From Granulicella tundricola MP5ACTX9 (GTDB lineage: Bacteria > Acidobacteriota > Terriglobia > Terriglobales > Acidobacteriaceae), in assembly GCF_000178975.2 (NCBI RefSeq), contig NC_015064.1:2418001-2482000 (forward strand): a stretch of DNA of 64,000 nucleotides, in the 5' to 3' direction. A program made the position numbers and the translations under genes. The first letter of the stretch is position 1; each line of letters starts with the position of its first letter. Positions 33,253 through 42,049 of the stretch are shown one piece after another. The notes under the pieces were generated by a model. It was not told the origin of the DNA, made no database searches, and saw nothing but the letters and a program-made list of their open reading frames with translations.

Positions 33253-34839
33253 TCAGTTCGCGAACCCCTGGTACGGCAAAAACAATTCGAAGACCGTCCC
33301 GCTTGCCCCCGCCCGCTGGCTACTCCGCACCAGCAAACGCCCCTTATGCCGCTGCACGATCTCTGCGCTCACCCACAGTCCCAACCCGGTCCCGCCGATG
33401 CCCTTCGTCGTATAAAAGGCCGTGTAAAGCTTCTTCAGTGTCTCCGGGCTCATACCGGTGCCCGTATCGGCAACCGTCAGCAACACTCCCCGCGTATTCG
33501 ATCGCCACTCCGTAGCCTCGCGCGTCCGCACCATCAGCCGCCCCGCAGTCCCCGCCATCGAATCCATCGCATTCCGCACCAGATTGCTCAGTACCTGCCG
33601 TATCTCACTCTCCAGGCACACAATCGATTCCGTCATGCGCTCCCGCTTCTTCACCGTCAGCCCCGCATTCTCAATGCGCCCCTGATACAGATCCAGAACC
33701 GACTCCATCAGATCCACCAAGCGCACCGCCTGCGGTTTCGTGGACTGCTTATAGAACCGCAGCGACTGAGAAGTAATCTGTGCAACCCGCTGCAACTCCT
33801 TATCCGCCTGTGCCAGATACTCGCCTTTCGCCTCGTCGTCGCTGCCATGCCCCGCCAGGTAAAGCAGGTTCATCACAGACTCCAGCGGATTATTGATCTC
33901 ATGCGCAATCGAGGCCGCCAACCGCCCCACCGCTGCCAGCTTCTCGCTCTCCCGCAGCGCCGCCTCAAACTCCACCCGAGACGTCACATCGTTCTGTATC
34001 CCCACAAAGTGCGTCAGCTCCCCATCCCGATTCCTGATCGGCGAGAGCGACAACTCGTTCCAGAACACCGTCCCGTCCTTCCGGTAGTTCCGCAGAATTG
34101 CCACCACCTCCCGCCCCGCCGCCAGAGCCTCCCGAATCAGCGTCAACCCCGGCTGCTCCGTCTCCCCCTTTTGCAGGAACCGGCAGTTCTTCCCCTGCAC
34201 CTCCTCCAGGCTGTATCCCGTCATCACCTCGAACGCAGGATTCACGTACACCAGCGGCAGATCCGGCTCCTTCGCATTTGCCACCGAGATCCCACTCGTC
34301 ACCGACCGGAAGATCCGCCGATTCAGTTGCAACTCCTCCAGCGCCGACTGATATCGCCGCGCAAACGCCCGATGCGCATAAAGAATCAGCCCCATCTGCG
34401 CAACGATCGCCGCTGGCTCCTGCGGCAGCGCCAGCACGCCCTCAAAGTGAACCTCCGGCTCCTCCGGCCCCACGGCAGTCTTACTCCGAACCGCGATCAA
34501 CGCCGGGTTCACCCCCTCCGCCTGCTCATCCCCGGTCGTCATCACCGCCCGCAGCCGTAGCGCGATCGCCTCATCCGCAATAATCAGCTCAAACCCACTC
34601 AGCATCGAGCCTTCGAATGACCCTTCATCCAACTCCACCGGCTGCAGCTCCAAATGAATTGAAGCCGCCTCGATCAACCGCCGACTCATCGCATCCTGTA
34701 CCAGGATCCCCACACCAGTCTTCAGCACTGCAACATCTCCACTCATCTCAGCAACTTCCACCGGCCCCGTCTGCATCCTGTCGACGATCTCCTTATCCAA
34801 ATACTCCAACAAAAAGTCTGATGCACAACAACACGTCAC
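33253..34839 (-). CDS. LOV-domain blue-light sensor histidine kinase
   Basis: Up to 528 residues; starts at residues 22 or 32 are also plausible. Residues about 33-150 form a receiver-like alpha/beta domain without clear phosphoacceptor, then a helix. Residues 173-290 form a LOV domain: GKNCRFLQ with the adduct-forming Cys219, NYRKDGTVFWNE (Asn251, Asn261) and GIQNDVT (Gln282), all the usual flavin contacts. Then comes HisKA with His313 (ASIAHEINNPLESV) and HATPase with NAMDSMAG, DTGTGM and GTGLGLW. Light should form a Cys-FMN adduct and change kinase activity. No response regulator adjoins; the gene is divergent from the siroheme operon. Confidence 0.92.
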   Translation of the reverse strand: MTCCCASDFLLEYLDKEIVDRMQTGPVEVAEMSGDVAVLKTGVGILVQDAMSRRLIEAASIHLELQPVELDEGSFEGSMLSGFELIIADEAIALRLRAVMTTGDEQAEGVNPALIAVRSKTAVGPEEPEVHFEGVLALPQEPAAIVAQMGLILYAHRAFARRYQSALEELQLNRRIFRSVTSGISVANAKEPDLPLVYVNPAFEVMTGYSLEEVQGKNCRFLQKGETEQPGLTLIREALAAGREVVAILRNYRKDGTVFWNELSLSPIRNRDGELTHFVGIQNDVTSRVEFEAALRESEKLAAVGRLAASIAHEINNPLESVMNLLYLAGHGSDDEAKGEYLAQADKELQRVAQITSQSLRFYKQSTKPQAVRLVDLMESVLDLYQGRIENAGLTVKKRERMTESIVCLESEIRQVLSNLVRNAMDSMAGTAGRLMVRTREATEWRSNTRGVLLTVADTGTGMSPETLKKLYTAFYTTKGIGGTGLGLWVSAEIVQRHKGRLLVRSSQRAGASGTVFELFLPYQGFAN

Positions 34840-34879
34840 GGTCGGCCCCCAACCCCGCAGAACCTCGTAAAATCAACTT

Positions 34880-35542
34880 ATGGATCTCTTCCCCATCTTC
34901 CTCAAGCTCGCCGCCCGGCCCTGCATCGTCATCGGCGCCGGCAACCTCGCAGAATCGAAGATCGAGAGCCTCCGAGCAGCCCACGCCCGAGTCACCGTCA
35001 TTGCCCCCAGCGCCCGCGAAAGCATCCAGAACATGGACGCCGCCGGTGAGATCACCTGGCTCCAGCGCGTGTACCGCCCAGGCGACCTCGCCGGAAACTT
35101 CCTCGTCGTCGCCGCCACCGACAACCCCGCCGTCAACCGCGCCGTCTTCGCCGAGGCCGAAGCCTCCGACATCCTCTGCAACGCCGTAGACGACCCACCC
35201 TTCTGCGACTTCTACTTCCCCTCCGTCGTCCGTCGCGGCGACCTCCAGATCGCCATCTCCACCGCCGGCGCAAGCCCCGCCCTCGCCCAGCGTCTCCGCA
35301 AAGAGATCAACGCCCAGCTCCCCCTCGACCTCGGCGACTGGCTCACCGACCTCGGCGACCTCCGCCGCGAAGTCGTCGCAGCCGAGCCCCTCAACGAGGA
35401 CCGCAAGCTCCTCCTCCATCAACTCGCCCAGCGCGACGTCTGCGGCTACGACGCCTGCCCCTCCCGCGCCATGGCCCGACGCCATGCCCAAACCAATCCC
35501 GCACCCCTGATTACCGAAATCCCCGACGCCACCCAATCATGA
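34880..35542 (+). CDS. precorrin-2 dehydrogenase / sirohydrochlorin ferrochelatase
   Basis: 220 residues. The N-terminal NAD-binding Rossmann loop CIVIGAGNLAESKIESL is followed by NAVDDPPFCDFYFPSVVRRGDLQIAISTAGASPALAQRLR, the signature of the CysG N-terminal/Met8p family. It oxidises precorrin-2 to sirohydrochlorin and probably inserts iron, the last steps of siroheme synthesis. The next gene overlaps by 4 bp (ATGA), so the two are translationally coupled. Siroheme is needed by the NirA-type reductase at 24971. Confidence 0.92.
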   Translation: MDLFPIFLKLAARPCIVIGAGNLAESKIESLRAAHARVTVIAPSARESIQNMDAAGEITWLQRVYRPGDLAGNFLVVAATDNPAVNRAVFAEAEASDILCNAVDDPPFCDFYFPSVVRRGDLQIAISTAGASPALAQRLRKEINAQLPLDLGDWLTDLGDLRREVVAAEPLNEDRKLLLHQLAQRDVCGYDACPSRAMARRHAQTNPAPLITEIPDATQS

Positions 35543-36339
35543 CAATCACCACCAATCCCCCCAGCGACCAACGGGAGCCCCAAACGAAGCCCAACACAAG
35601 TCCCGAAGTGACCGCCGCCCGCGCAGGGCAAAAGCCCGGCACGGTCTACCTCTGCGGAGCCGGCCCCGGCGACCCCGACCTCCTCACCCTCCGCGCCGCC
35701 CGCCTCCTCGCCACCTGTGAAGTCATCCTCCCCGACGATCTCGTCTCCGACGAAATCCTCGCCCTAGCCAACCCGCTCGCCGAGATCATCCCCGTAGGCA
35801 AACGCTGCGGCCAGCCCCGCATCACCCAGGCCGGCATCCACGAGCTCATGCTCCACCACGCCCGCCGCCCAAAGTCCGTCCTCCGCCTCAAATCCGGCGA
35901 CCCCCTGGTCTTCGGCCGGGCCGGCGAAGAAATCGACGCCCTCGCCGCCGCCGGTATCCCCTTCGATATCGTCCCCGGCATCACCGCCGCCTTCGCCGTA
36001 GCCGCCTCCCTCAAAACCCCCCTCACCGACCGCGCCGCCGCCTCCAAGCTCATCCTCGCCACCGCCCACCACAGCGCCACCAAGACCGAACCCGTAGCCT
36101 GGCACGGAGCCTTCCCCCCCGAAGCCACCCTCGTCCTCTACATGCCCGGCCGCGACTTCACACGCCTCGCCGCCGAGCTCATCGCCGCCGGCATCCCCCC
36201 CGCAACCCCGGTCGCCGCCGTCTCCCGCGCCACCACCCCCCACCAGCACGTAGTCTCCACCACCCTGGCCGCCCTGCCCACCTCCCAACCAGGCCCAGCC
36301 CCGCTCCTAATCCTCATAGGCCAAGCCATCCGCACCTAG
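35539..36339 (+). CDS. cobA: uroporphyrinogen-III C-methyltransferase
   Basis: 266 residues. About 33 non-conserved residues precede GTVYLCGAGPGDPDLLTLRAARLL, the SAM-binding P-loop-like start. RLKSGDPLVFGRAGEE and VPGITAAFAVAASL are the other conserved motifs. It adds two methyl groups to uroporphyrinogen III to give precorrin-2, feeding the enzyme encoded just upstream. The 5' end overlaps that gene by 4 bp. This separate two-gene arrangement replaces a fused CysG. The siroheme and vitamin B12 paths share this step; no cobalamin genes are seen, so siroheme is the likely product. Confidence 0.94.
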   Translation: MTITTNPPSDQREPQTKPNTSPEVTAARAGQKPGTVYLCGAGPGDPDLLTLRAARLLATCEVILPDDLVSDEILALANPLAEIIPVGKRCGQPRITQAGIHELMLHHARRPKSVLRLKSGDPLVFGRAGEEIDALAAAGIPFDIVPGITAAFAVAASLKTPLTDRAAASKLILATAHHSATKTEPVAWHGAFPPEATLVLYMPGRDFTRLAAELIAAGIPPATPVAAVSRATTPHQHVVSTTLAALPTSQPGPAPLLILIGQAIRT

Positions 36340-36361
36340 GCCTACCACACAGAAGTTAGAA

Positions 36362-36472
36362 GTCGTCATTCTGAGCGAAGCTCAGAACCTCCGTATTGGC
36401 ATTGGCTTTTGCCGTCGCCGTTGTGTGTTTCGCGCCGTCATCCTGAGCGAAGCGAAGGCCCCCCGCATTTCG
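36362..36472 (+). repeat. two repeat-B units with degenerate hexamers between
   Basis: Copies at 36362-36400 (GTCATTCTGAGCGAAGCTC...) and 36437-36472 (GTCATCCTGAGCGAAGCG...), same orientation. The gap and right flank hold hexamer remnants (ATTGGCATTGGC; GCCGTCGCCGTTG; CCGTTGCTGTT). Convergent gene ends flank it (cobA and the PPC-domain gene). Confidence 0.8.
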
Positions 36473-36500
36473 CATTCACCGTTGCTGTTACTTGTCTTAC

Positions 36501-37130
36501 TTAAGGCTTGGCATCAATCACCTTCATCCCTGACTCATCATCCAGCCGCTTAGGCAAAGCCCTCTCATCCACCGTCACAAATACCTCAAGCGTAGGATTA
36601 ACCTTAGCCTCCCAAAGGTGCCCACCCACAGTCGATCCATCCCGCCGCCCCAGCACCACATGTCCATGCACTACCGGCTTCCCCTGGAACGTAGCAATAT
36701 CACCCGTCAGCGACAGCACCTCCACCTGCTCCTTCGTCACCGTCCCCCGGTAGACCTTCGCAGACAGATCGAGCCACCCCGTAGTAGCCCCGCTCACCGC
36801 CCCAATCCCGGTAAAATGAGCATCCCCGACATGGTTCTGAATCGCAAAGTCGGTCAACCCACTCAGCACCTCATCGCCCTTCTTGAAAATCACGGCATAA
36901 ACCTTCTCGCCGCCATTCTCATGCACCAGCGTCACCTGCATCCCCGGAGCCCCACCCACAGGAATCGCCCGCGAAGGAGAGATCGTCACCTCATCGACTG
37001 AAGCCGCACTCACGACTCGCCAAGGCATACCAAGGTAGCCAAGAACGATCTGCGGCAGGGACATGAGGACAGTCCATCCCAGCCACATCACCAGAACCCC
37101 ACCGCCCAACCACAACCAGCTCTTCCTCAT
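36501..37130 (-). CDS. membrane-anchored or secreted PPC/DUF296-domain protein
   Basis: 209 residues. An N-terminal hydrophobic segment (WLWLGGGVLVMWLGWTVLM) is followed by a PPC/DUF296 domain: VYAVIFKKGDEVLSGLTDFA, HFTGIGAVSGATTGW, LSLTGDIA, VHGHVVLGRRDGSTVGGHL with conserved histidines. PPC domains occur in plant AT-hook proteins and as bacterial stand-alone trimers of unknown role. An exported one cannot be a DNA-binding regulator, so a different role, perhaps small-molecule or metal binding, is likely. Confidence 0.75.
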   Translation of the reverse strand: MRKSWLWLGGGVLVMWLGWTVLMSLPQIVLGYLGMPWRVVSAASVDEVTISPSRAIPVGGAPGMQVTLVHENGGEKVYAVIFKKGDEVLSGLTDFAIQNHVGDAHFTGIGAVSGATTGWLDLSAKVYRGTVTKEQVEVLSLTGDIATFQGKPVVHGHVVLGRRDGSTVGGHLWEAKVNPTLEVFVTVDERALPKRLDDESGMKVIDAKP

Positions 37131-37253
37131 ACCCTTCCCTTAGCCTCTTTCGCAGCCGCTTTTGTTCCTGAATCAGTCTTACGCCTTTGCCTCATCCGTC
37201 TCGATCCCGCTTTTATCCGTCTTATCCTCGTTACGCCTTGCTCTACAGCCCAG

Positions 37254-38012
37254 TCACCCCACCTTCCCCTCAGCCTCTTTCGCCGCCTCATAAATCTGTT
37301 CAAAGCTCTCCACCGCATACAGCACCGGCTGCATCGCCCCCGTATCGAACTCCTGCCCCAGCACCGCATCCAGCTCGAACTCCCTTACCTCGCACCCACC
37401 CGCCAGCACCCTCGTACACTCCCCATGCGAGCTGATCAGCCCGCTCCCATAAACCTTGATCTCCCCCGCCTGCCGGATCAACCCGAACTCCACCGTAAAC
37501 CAGAACAGCCGCCCAAGCCTCTCCAGCGCCTCCGGCCGGTCAATCAAATTCGCACAAACCTGCCCATAATGCTGAAGAAAATCCGCAAACACCGGATGCG
37601 CATGCATCGGCACATGCCCAAACACGTCATGGAAGATATCCGGCTCTGGCGTATAGTCCATCGCCTCCCGAGACCTCAGCCACGTCGTCGTAGGAAACCT
37701 CCGAGCCGCCAGCATCTCAAAGAAAGCGTCCCCCGGCAGAAACCCACTCACCGGCGTCGAAGCCCAACCCGTCCTCGGCCCCAGCCTCGCACTCACCGCC
37801 CCTAAATCCGGCAGAGCCGTCTCGCTCAACCCAATCTGCTCGAACCCATCCAGGTACTCAGCACAGGCATGATTCCGCAACTGAGGCATCCGGCGAGCCA
37901 CCAGCTCCCCCCAAACCCCATGCTGCTCGGCCGTATACCCCGCCCAATCCTGCTCAATCAAAAAAGGCTGCGCCACCCGCAACCCACTCGTCTGTTCCAA
38001 AATCACTGCCAT
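37254..38012 (-). CDS. phhA: phenylalanine 4-monooxygenase
   Basis: 252 residues, a typical bacterial single-domain aromatic amino-acid hydroxylase. PDIFHDVFGHVPMHAHPVF gives the two iron-binding histidines, and the third ligand Glu lies in LFWFTVEFGLI. RRFPTTTWLRSREAMDYTPEPD is the pterin/substrate region. It converts phenylalanine to tyrosine with tetrahydropterin and O2. No pterin-recycling phhB adjoins. Start ATG at 38010-38012. Confidence 0.95.
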   Translation of the reverse strand: MAVILEQTSGLRVAQPFLIEQDWAGYTAEQHGVWGELVARRMPQLRNHACAEYLDGFEQIGLSETALPDLGAVSARLGPRTGWASTPVSGFLPGDAFFEMLAARRFPTTTWLRSREAMDYTPEPDIFHDVFGHVPMHAHPVFADFLQHYGQVCANLIDRPEALERLGRLFWFTVEFGLIRQAGEIKVYGSGLISSHGECTRVLAGGCEVREFELDAVLGQEFDTGAMQPVLYAVESFEQIYEAAKEAEGKVG

Positions 38013-38180
38013 TAAAAAAGTCTACATCCACCCCGCTCCGCCACCTCCACAGCTCATAGTCAACCGTGGGAAGTGACAAAGTGCAGACAAAACGTACTCT
38101 CAGAACCACCGAAATCAGCTTTGATCGCTTTTATCAATCCTTATCAACTCAGGCCGTTCGCCAGGGAGTAGCACCCAGCC

Positions 38181-39431
38181 CTATTCCGCCCCAAGCTCCG
38201 CCCCCACCTTCTCCTTCCCAAACGAAGTCACCACCGTCAGCACCAGCGCCACCACCACCACCGTCCCCGCCAGCACCGTCCTCAGCCCACCTGGAAACCG
38301 CTTCGCCAGCGTAGCCTGCACGTTCCCGTTCTTCGACATCAACAGATTCCCCAACTGATACGCAAACCCCGGAAACACCGCTCTCACCGGTGCCGGCGAG
38401 AGCTCATTCAGATAAGCCGGCACCACACCCCACGCACCCTGCACCATGAACTGCATCAGGAAGCCGCCCACAGCCAGCATCACGACGGTATGAGAGAACG
38501 CCCACAGAGGAATCATAGGCAGCGCCAGCAACGAAGCAAACATGATCGTCTTCCGCCTCCCCAGCCTTTCAGAGATCGTCCCACAGCAGATCCCGCCAAA
38601 CAGCGCCCCCAGGTTCGCCACCACCAGCACCTTCCCGGCCGCCGCGTCGAACAGCCCTTTATCCCGCTTCAAGAAGCTCGGATAGAGATCCTGCGTCCCA
38701 TGGCTGAACGCCGTAAACGCCGCCATCATCAGCACCAGGAACAGGAACGAAGGCAGATACTCCTTCAGCTTGGAAGCCTCAAAGCTGTTCTTCAGCGTCC
38801 TGCCCGTCCGCTTCGCCTCCAGCCATACGGGCGACTCCTCCACATGGAACTGCAGATAAAACGCCAGCAGCGAGGGCAGCGCCCCAATCATGAACAGCAC
38901 CCGCCACGGCGTAAAGTGACCCGTCCCATGCAGATGCGGCAGCAGCAGCCACTGCAGTAGACCCGCCAGCAGGTTCCCCACCACATACCCTTCCTGCAGC
39001 AGTCCTGAAAAGAACCCCCTACCCTTCGCCGGCAGCGTCTCAAACGCCAGCGCTGCCCCCACGCCCCACTCCCCACCCATCGCAACCCCAAACAGCGCCC
39101 GCAGCACCATGAAGCTGCCAATCCCCGGAGCAAACGCACTCCCCAGTTCAAACACCGAGAACGCGACGATATTCAACATCAACGTAGGCCGCCGCCCATA
39201 CCGTTCCGCCATCGCCCCAAATAGCGCCGCCCCCACCGGCCGCATCACCAGCGTCCAGAACAGAGCATTCGCCATCGTCGCCAGGTCCACATGAAACTCG
39301 GTCGCAATCGAAGGCAGGCAAACCGTCAACAGAAAGAAGTCAAAAGCATCCAGCGTCCATCCCAGAAAACAAGCCGCAAACGTATTCTTCTGCGCCCGGT
39401 TCAGAGCCGTCCAATTAGCCGCAATCCCCAT
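38181..39431 (-). CDS. MFS transporter, NanT/SHS (sialate/carboxylate) type
   Basis: 416 residues with 12 predicted helices. LGWTLDAFDFFLLTVCLPSIATEF and AERYGRRPTLMLNI are characteristic of the SHS group of the major facilitator superfamily, which takes up sialic acid, lactate or similar acids with protons. GVAMGGEWGVGAAL matches helix 4/5 of this group. The substrate cannot be told; no sialate or lactate catabolic gene lies next to it. Confidence 0.85.
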   Translation of the reverse strand: MGIAANWTALNRAQKNTFAACFLGWTLDAFDFFLLTVCLPSIATEFHVDLATMANALFWTLVMRPVGAALFGAMAERYGRRPTLMLNIVAFSVFELGSAFAPGIGSFMVLRALFGVAMGGEWGVGAALAFETLPAKGRGFFSGLLQEGYVVGNLLAGLLQWLLLPHLHGTGHFTPWRVLFMIGALPSLLAFYLQFHVEESPVWLEAKRTGRTLKNSFEASKLKEYLPSFLFLVLMMAAFTAFSHGTQDLYPSFLKRDKGLFDAAAGKVLVVANLGALFGGICCGTISERLGRRKTIMFASLLALPMIPLWAFSHTVVMLAVGGFLMQFMVQGAWGVVPAYLNELSPAPVRAVFPGFAYQLGNLLMSKNGNVQATLAKRFPGGLRTVLAGTVVVVALVLTVVTSFGKEKVGAELGAE

Positions 39432-39477
39432 AGTCCCGCAATCCTAGCATCCAGAGCGCGTATCACCACATTGGCCT

Positions 39478-39671
<194 letters not shown>

Positions 39672-39765
39672 CGGATTAGAGGTGGGCTTCAGCCCACCGT
39701 CAAAGCCGCCGTAAACTCGGGCTTTAGCCCCGGCCCGCCCAACCATAACCAGCTCAAAATGAACC

Positions 39766-40043
39766 ACTTACAACTATTTTTCAAGAGAACGCCAGCAAAA
39801 TCGCTTGTCAAGCCCCCTGCCCCCGCGAATTTCACGTAACCCCCTCATTACAAGTCTCTTACGGACCAAAAATAAATGGCGTATTCCCCCCATCTACCTT
39901 GGTAAAATAGAAGTAGAAGAAAAAGCGTGCACAAGGCAGGCTGCTTCCACCCAAATCATCATCCCCAGGCCGCAAATCGGAAGTCCAGACCTAACTCATT
40001 TATTTTGAAGACTTTGGGACCAAACAGGGGGGAGGGGGGGGTA
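39766..40043 (+). repeat. four-block intergenic element, copy 2 (upstream of yceI-type gene)
   Basis: Blocks in the same order as 10050-10390: ACTTACAACTAT (39766-39777), TCGCTTGTCAAGCCCCC (39801-39817), AAAATAAATGGCGTATTC ... ACCTTGGTAAAATAG (39868-39910), TCGGAAGTCCAGACCTAACTC ... TTTGAAGACTTTG (39976-40016), then a G-rich run. It ends about 140 bp before the next start codon. Confidence 0.75.
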
Positions 40044-40185
40044 CTCACACTCACCCAAAAGAAATTCCAAACAAAAGAACCCCGGTAGGTGGTGCAACAT
40101 CAAAATGCCAACCAACCGTTCTCAACCTGGCAATAGCACGCTACGATGGAACGGCACATCATCCGAGATTTTGAAAGGCACCAAC

Positions 40186-40764
40186 ATGAAGCTCCTCAAC
40201 ACCGCCACCCTCCTCGCCGCTGCCCTCACCCTCAGCACCGCCGCCCACGCTCAGGCCACCGCCTGGACCATCGACTCCGCCCACTCCGGCGTCAACTTCG
40301 AGATCCGCCACCTCGGCGTCTCCAACGTCCGCGGCTCCTTCCACAAGGTCACCGGAACCATCAACCTCGACGAGAAGAACATCACTCACTCCTCCGTCGA
40401 AGCCACCATCGACACCACCACCGTCAACACCGACGAGCCCAAGCGCGACGACCACCTCAAGAGCGCCGAGTTCTTCAACGTCGCCCAGTTCCCCACCATG
40501 ACGTTCAAGTCCACCTCCTTCACCAACGTTGGCGGCAAGCTCAAGATGACCGGCAACCTCACCCTTGACGGCGTCACCAAGCCCGTCACCCTGGATGTAG
40601 ACGGCCCCGCCGCACCCCAGAAGGGCATGGGCGGCAAGACCGTCAGCGGCTTCTCCGCCTCCGGCGTCATCCACCGCGCTGAGTTCAACTTCGGCCAGAA
40701 GTACACCGCCCCCATGCTCGGCGACGATGTGAAGTTCACCATCGACATCGAGATGGGCAAGTAA
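40186..40764 (+). CDS. YceI family periplasmic lipid-binding protein
   Basis: 192 residues from ATG 40186, preceded by GAAAGG; a longer in-frame start lacks support. A signal peptide (to AHAQ) leads to the lipocalin-like YceI fold: WTIDSAHSGVNFEIRHLGVSNVRGSF, KRDDHLKSAEFFNVAQFPTMTFKS, GNLTLDGVTKPVTLDV and a C-terminal DDVKFTIDIEMGK. YceI proteins bind polyisoprenoids in the periplasm and often respond to acid or osmotic stress. A strong terminator follows. Confidence 0.94.
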   Translation: MKLLNTATLLAAALTLSTAAHAQATAWTIDSAHSGVNFEIRHLGVSNVRGSFHKVTGTINLDEKNITHSSVEATIDTTTVNTDEPKRDDHLKSAEFFNVAQFPTMTFKSTSFTNVGGKLKMTGNLTLDGVTKPVTLDVDGPAAPQKGMGGKTVSGFSASGVIHRAEFNFGQKYTAPMLGDDVKFTIDIEMGK

Positions 40765-40783
40765 TCCTGTCTCCAAAGAAAAC

Positions 40784-40811
40784 GGGTCCGGCGAGCATAC
40801 TCGCCGGACCC
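40784..40811 (+). terminator. Rho-independent terminator after the YceI gene
   Basis: GGGTCCGGCGAG (40784-40795) pairs perfectly with CTCGCCGGACCC (40800-40811) around CATA, then ATTTTCTTT. Confidence 0.9.
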
Positions 40812-40831
40812 ATTTTCTTTGCCCCAACTGT

Positions 40832-41599
40832 CTACTGACCCTGATGAGTCCCATTCGCCAGGATCGTATCCTCGGCCTCCTGGTTGTACTTCTTCAACAG
40901 CTGATGATGCAGGCAGTAAAGTGCCAGCTCCAGCCGGTCGGAAACGCCCAGCTTGTCGTATACCTTGCGCAGATAGTTCTTGATCACCTGCTCGGTCGTC
41001 CCGATCTGGTAAGCGATCTCCTTGTTGCGCATCCCGCGCGTGATGCACCCGATGATTGCAAGCTCCTTCTTGGACAGCTTAGGCTGCGTCCGCGGACCGG
41101 TCAAAGAAGTCGCCTGCGCCCGATACGCCTCGATCACCCAGCTCACCGACTGGTTATCGATCCACGTCTCGCCCGCCGCAATCTTGCGCACGCACTTGAT
41201 CAGCAGATCCGGAGAGATCGACCGGGGCACCACCCCCCGCACCCCGCGCCGGTAAAGCTCCACCGTATTCGCCTCATCGCTCTCGGAAAGTTGAACGATC
41301 AGCTTGGCCTCAGGCGCGCGCCGCACCAGCTCTGGAATCGCATCCACCGTACCCGAAATCAACTGACCTTCCAGCACGACAACGTCAGTGGGAAACCGCT
41401 GCAACGCTGCATAAAGATTCTGAAGCGTCTCTGCCTGCGCGACGACACGGATGTCATCCTCCAGCGCGAACACTTTGCGCATCCCCACGCGGTAGATCGC
41501 CTGGGAGTCCGCCAGGATCATTCGAATAGCCGTATTACCCTCACGCGCCCCCTCTTCCATTACAAGAGGTTCCGTCGAACTGATATCAATTACCGTCAT
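40832..41599 (-). CDS. NarL/FixJ-type regulator with degenerate receiver
   Basis: 255 residues. Residues about 25-145 are a receiver-like domain (RMILADSQAIYRVGMRKVF), but the usual phosphoacceptor Asp is Glu77 (DVVVLEGQ) and the conserved Lys position reads Arg (GVVPRSIS), so it probably does not respond to phosphorylation. Residues 185-245 are a LuxR-type helix-turn-helix (LSKKELAIIGCITRGMRNKEIAYQIGTTEQVIKNYLRKVYDKLGVSDRLELA). It lies 4 bp after the PilZ gene, so both are probably one operon. Target genes unknown. Confidence 0.88.
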   Translation of the reverse strand: MTVIDISSTEPLVMEEGAREGNTAIRMILADSQAIYRVGMRKVFALEDDIRVVAQAETLQNLYAALQRFPTDVVVLEGQLISGTVDAIPELVRRAPEAKLIVQLSESDEANTVELYRRGVRGVVPRSISPDLLIKCVRKIAAGETWIDNQSVSWVIEAYRAQATSLTGPRTQPKLSKKELAIIGCITRGMRNKEIAYQIGTTEQVIKNYLRKVYDKLGVSDRLELALYCLHHQLLKKYNQEAEDTILANGTHQGQ

Positions 41600-41603
41600 C
41601 CCG

Positions 41604-41930
41604 TCACACCCTCAGCAGATATTCATCGATGATCGCTGCTGCCTGCGTCTCGCCGTCATGGCTCTGGTGCCGTACCACCCGTCCCGTGCATTGAATCGAA
41701 AGATCCTCAGGCGTGCCCATCACGTTCGCGGGCATCGTGATCGTAAACTCGATCCGATCGTCCACGGCCGGCAGATGCGGCCCGGTGAACAGGATGCCAT
41801 TCGCGGAGATGTTCTCCGTCGTAGCTTCCATCTCCCCTGTGCCCGTGTGAATCATGAGCGAGAGGCGCATCGGAAACCGTACCGCCGTGCGTACCTGGTC
41901 CGGAGCGTCCGTCGTTACCAAAGTGGCCAT
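41604..41930 (-). CDS. PilZ-like domain protein
   Basis: 108 residues. RTAVRFPMRLSLMIHTGTGEMEATTENISANGILF matches the PilZ pattern of an arginine-containing start, then an N-x-S-x-x-G motif; the classic RxxxR is not complete, so c-di-GMP binding is uncertain. Directly upstream of the degenerate-receiver regulator. Confidence 0.72.
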   Translation of the reverse strand: MATLVTTDAPDQVRTAVRFPMRLSLMIHTGTGEMEATTENISANGILFTGPHLPAVDDRIEFTITMPANVMGTPEDLSIQCTGRVVRHQSHDGETQAAAIIDEYLLRV

Positions 41931-42049
41931 GGTGTCCTTTATCCGTTAGAGGTCGGCTCTCCGTGGAGAACCGCCGCCGAAAGAAGTTTACCGCACCGTT
42001 ACATCCGATCCATCCCCGTTAGGTGGTACATCAAATCACCTTCGTACGC

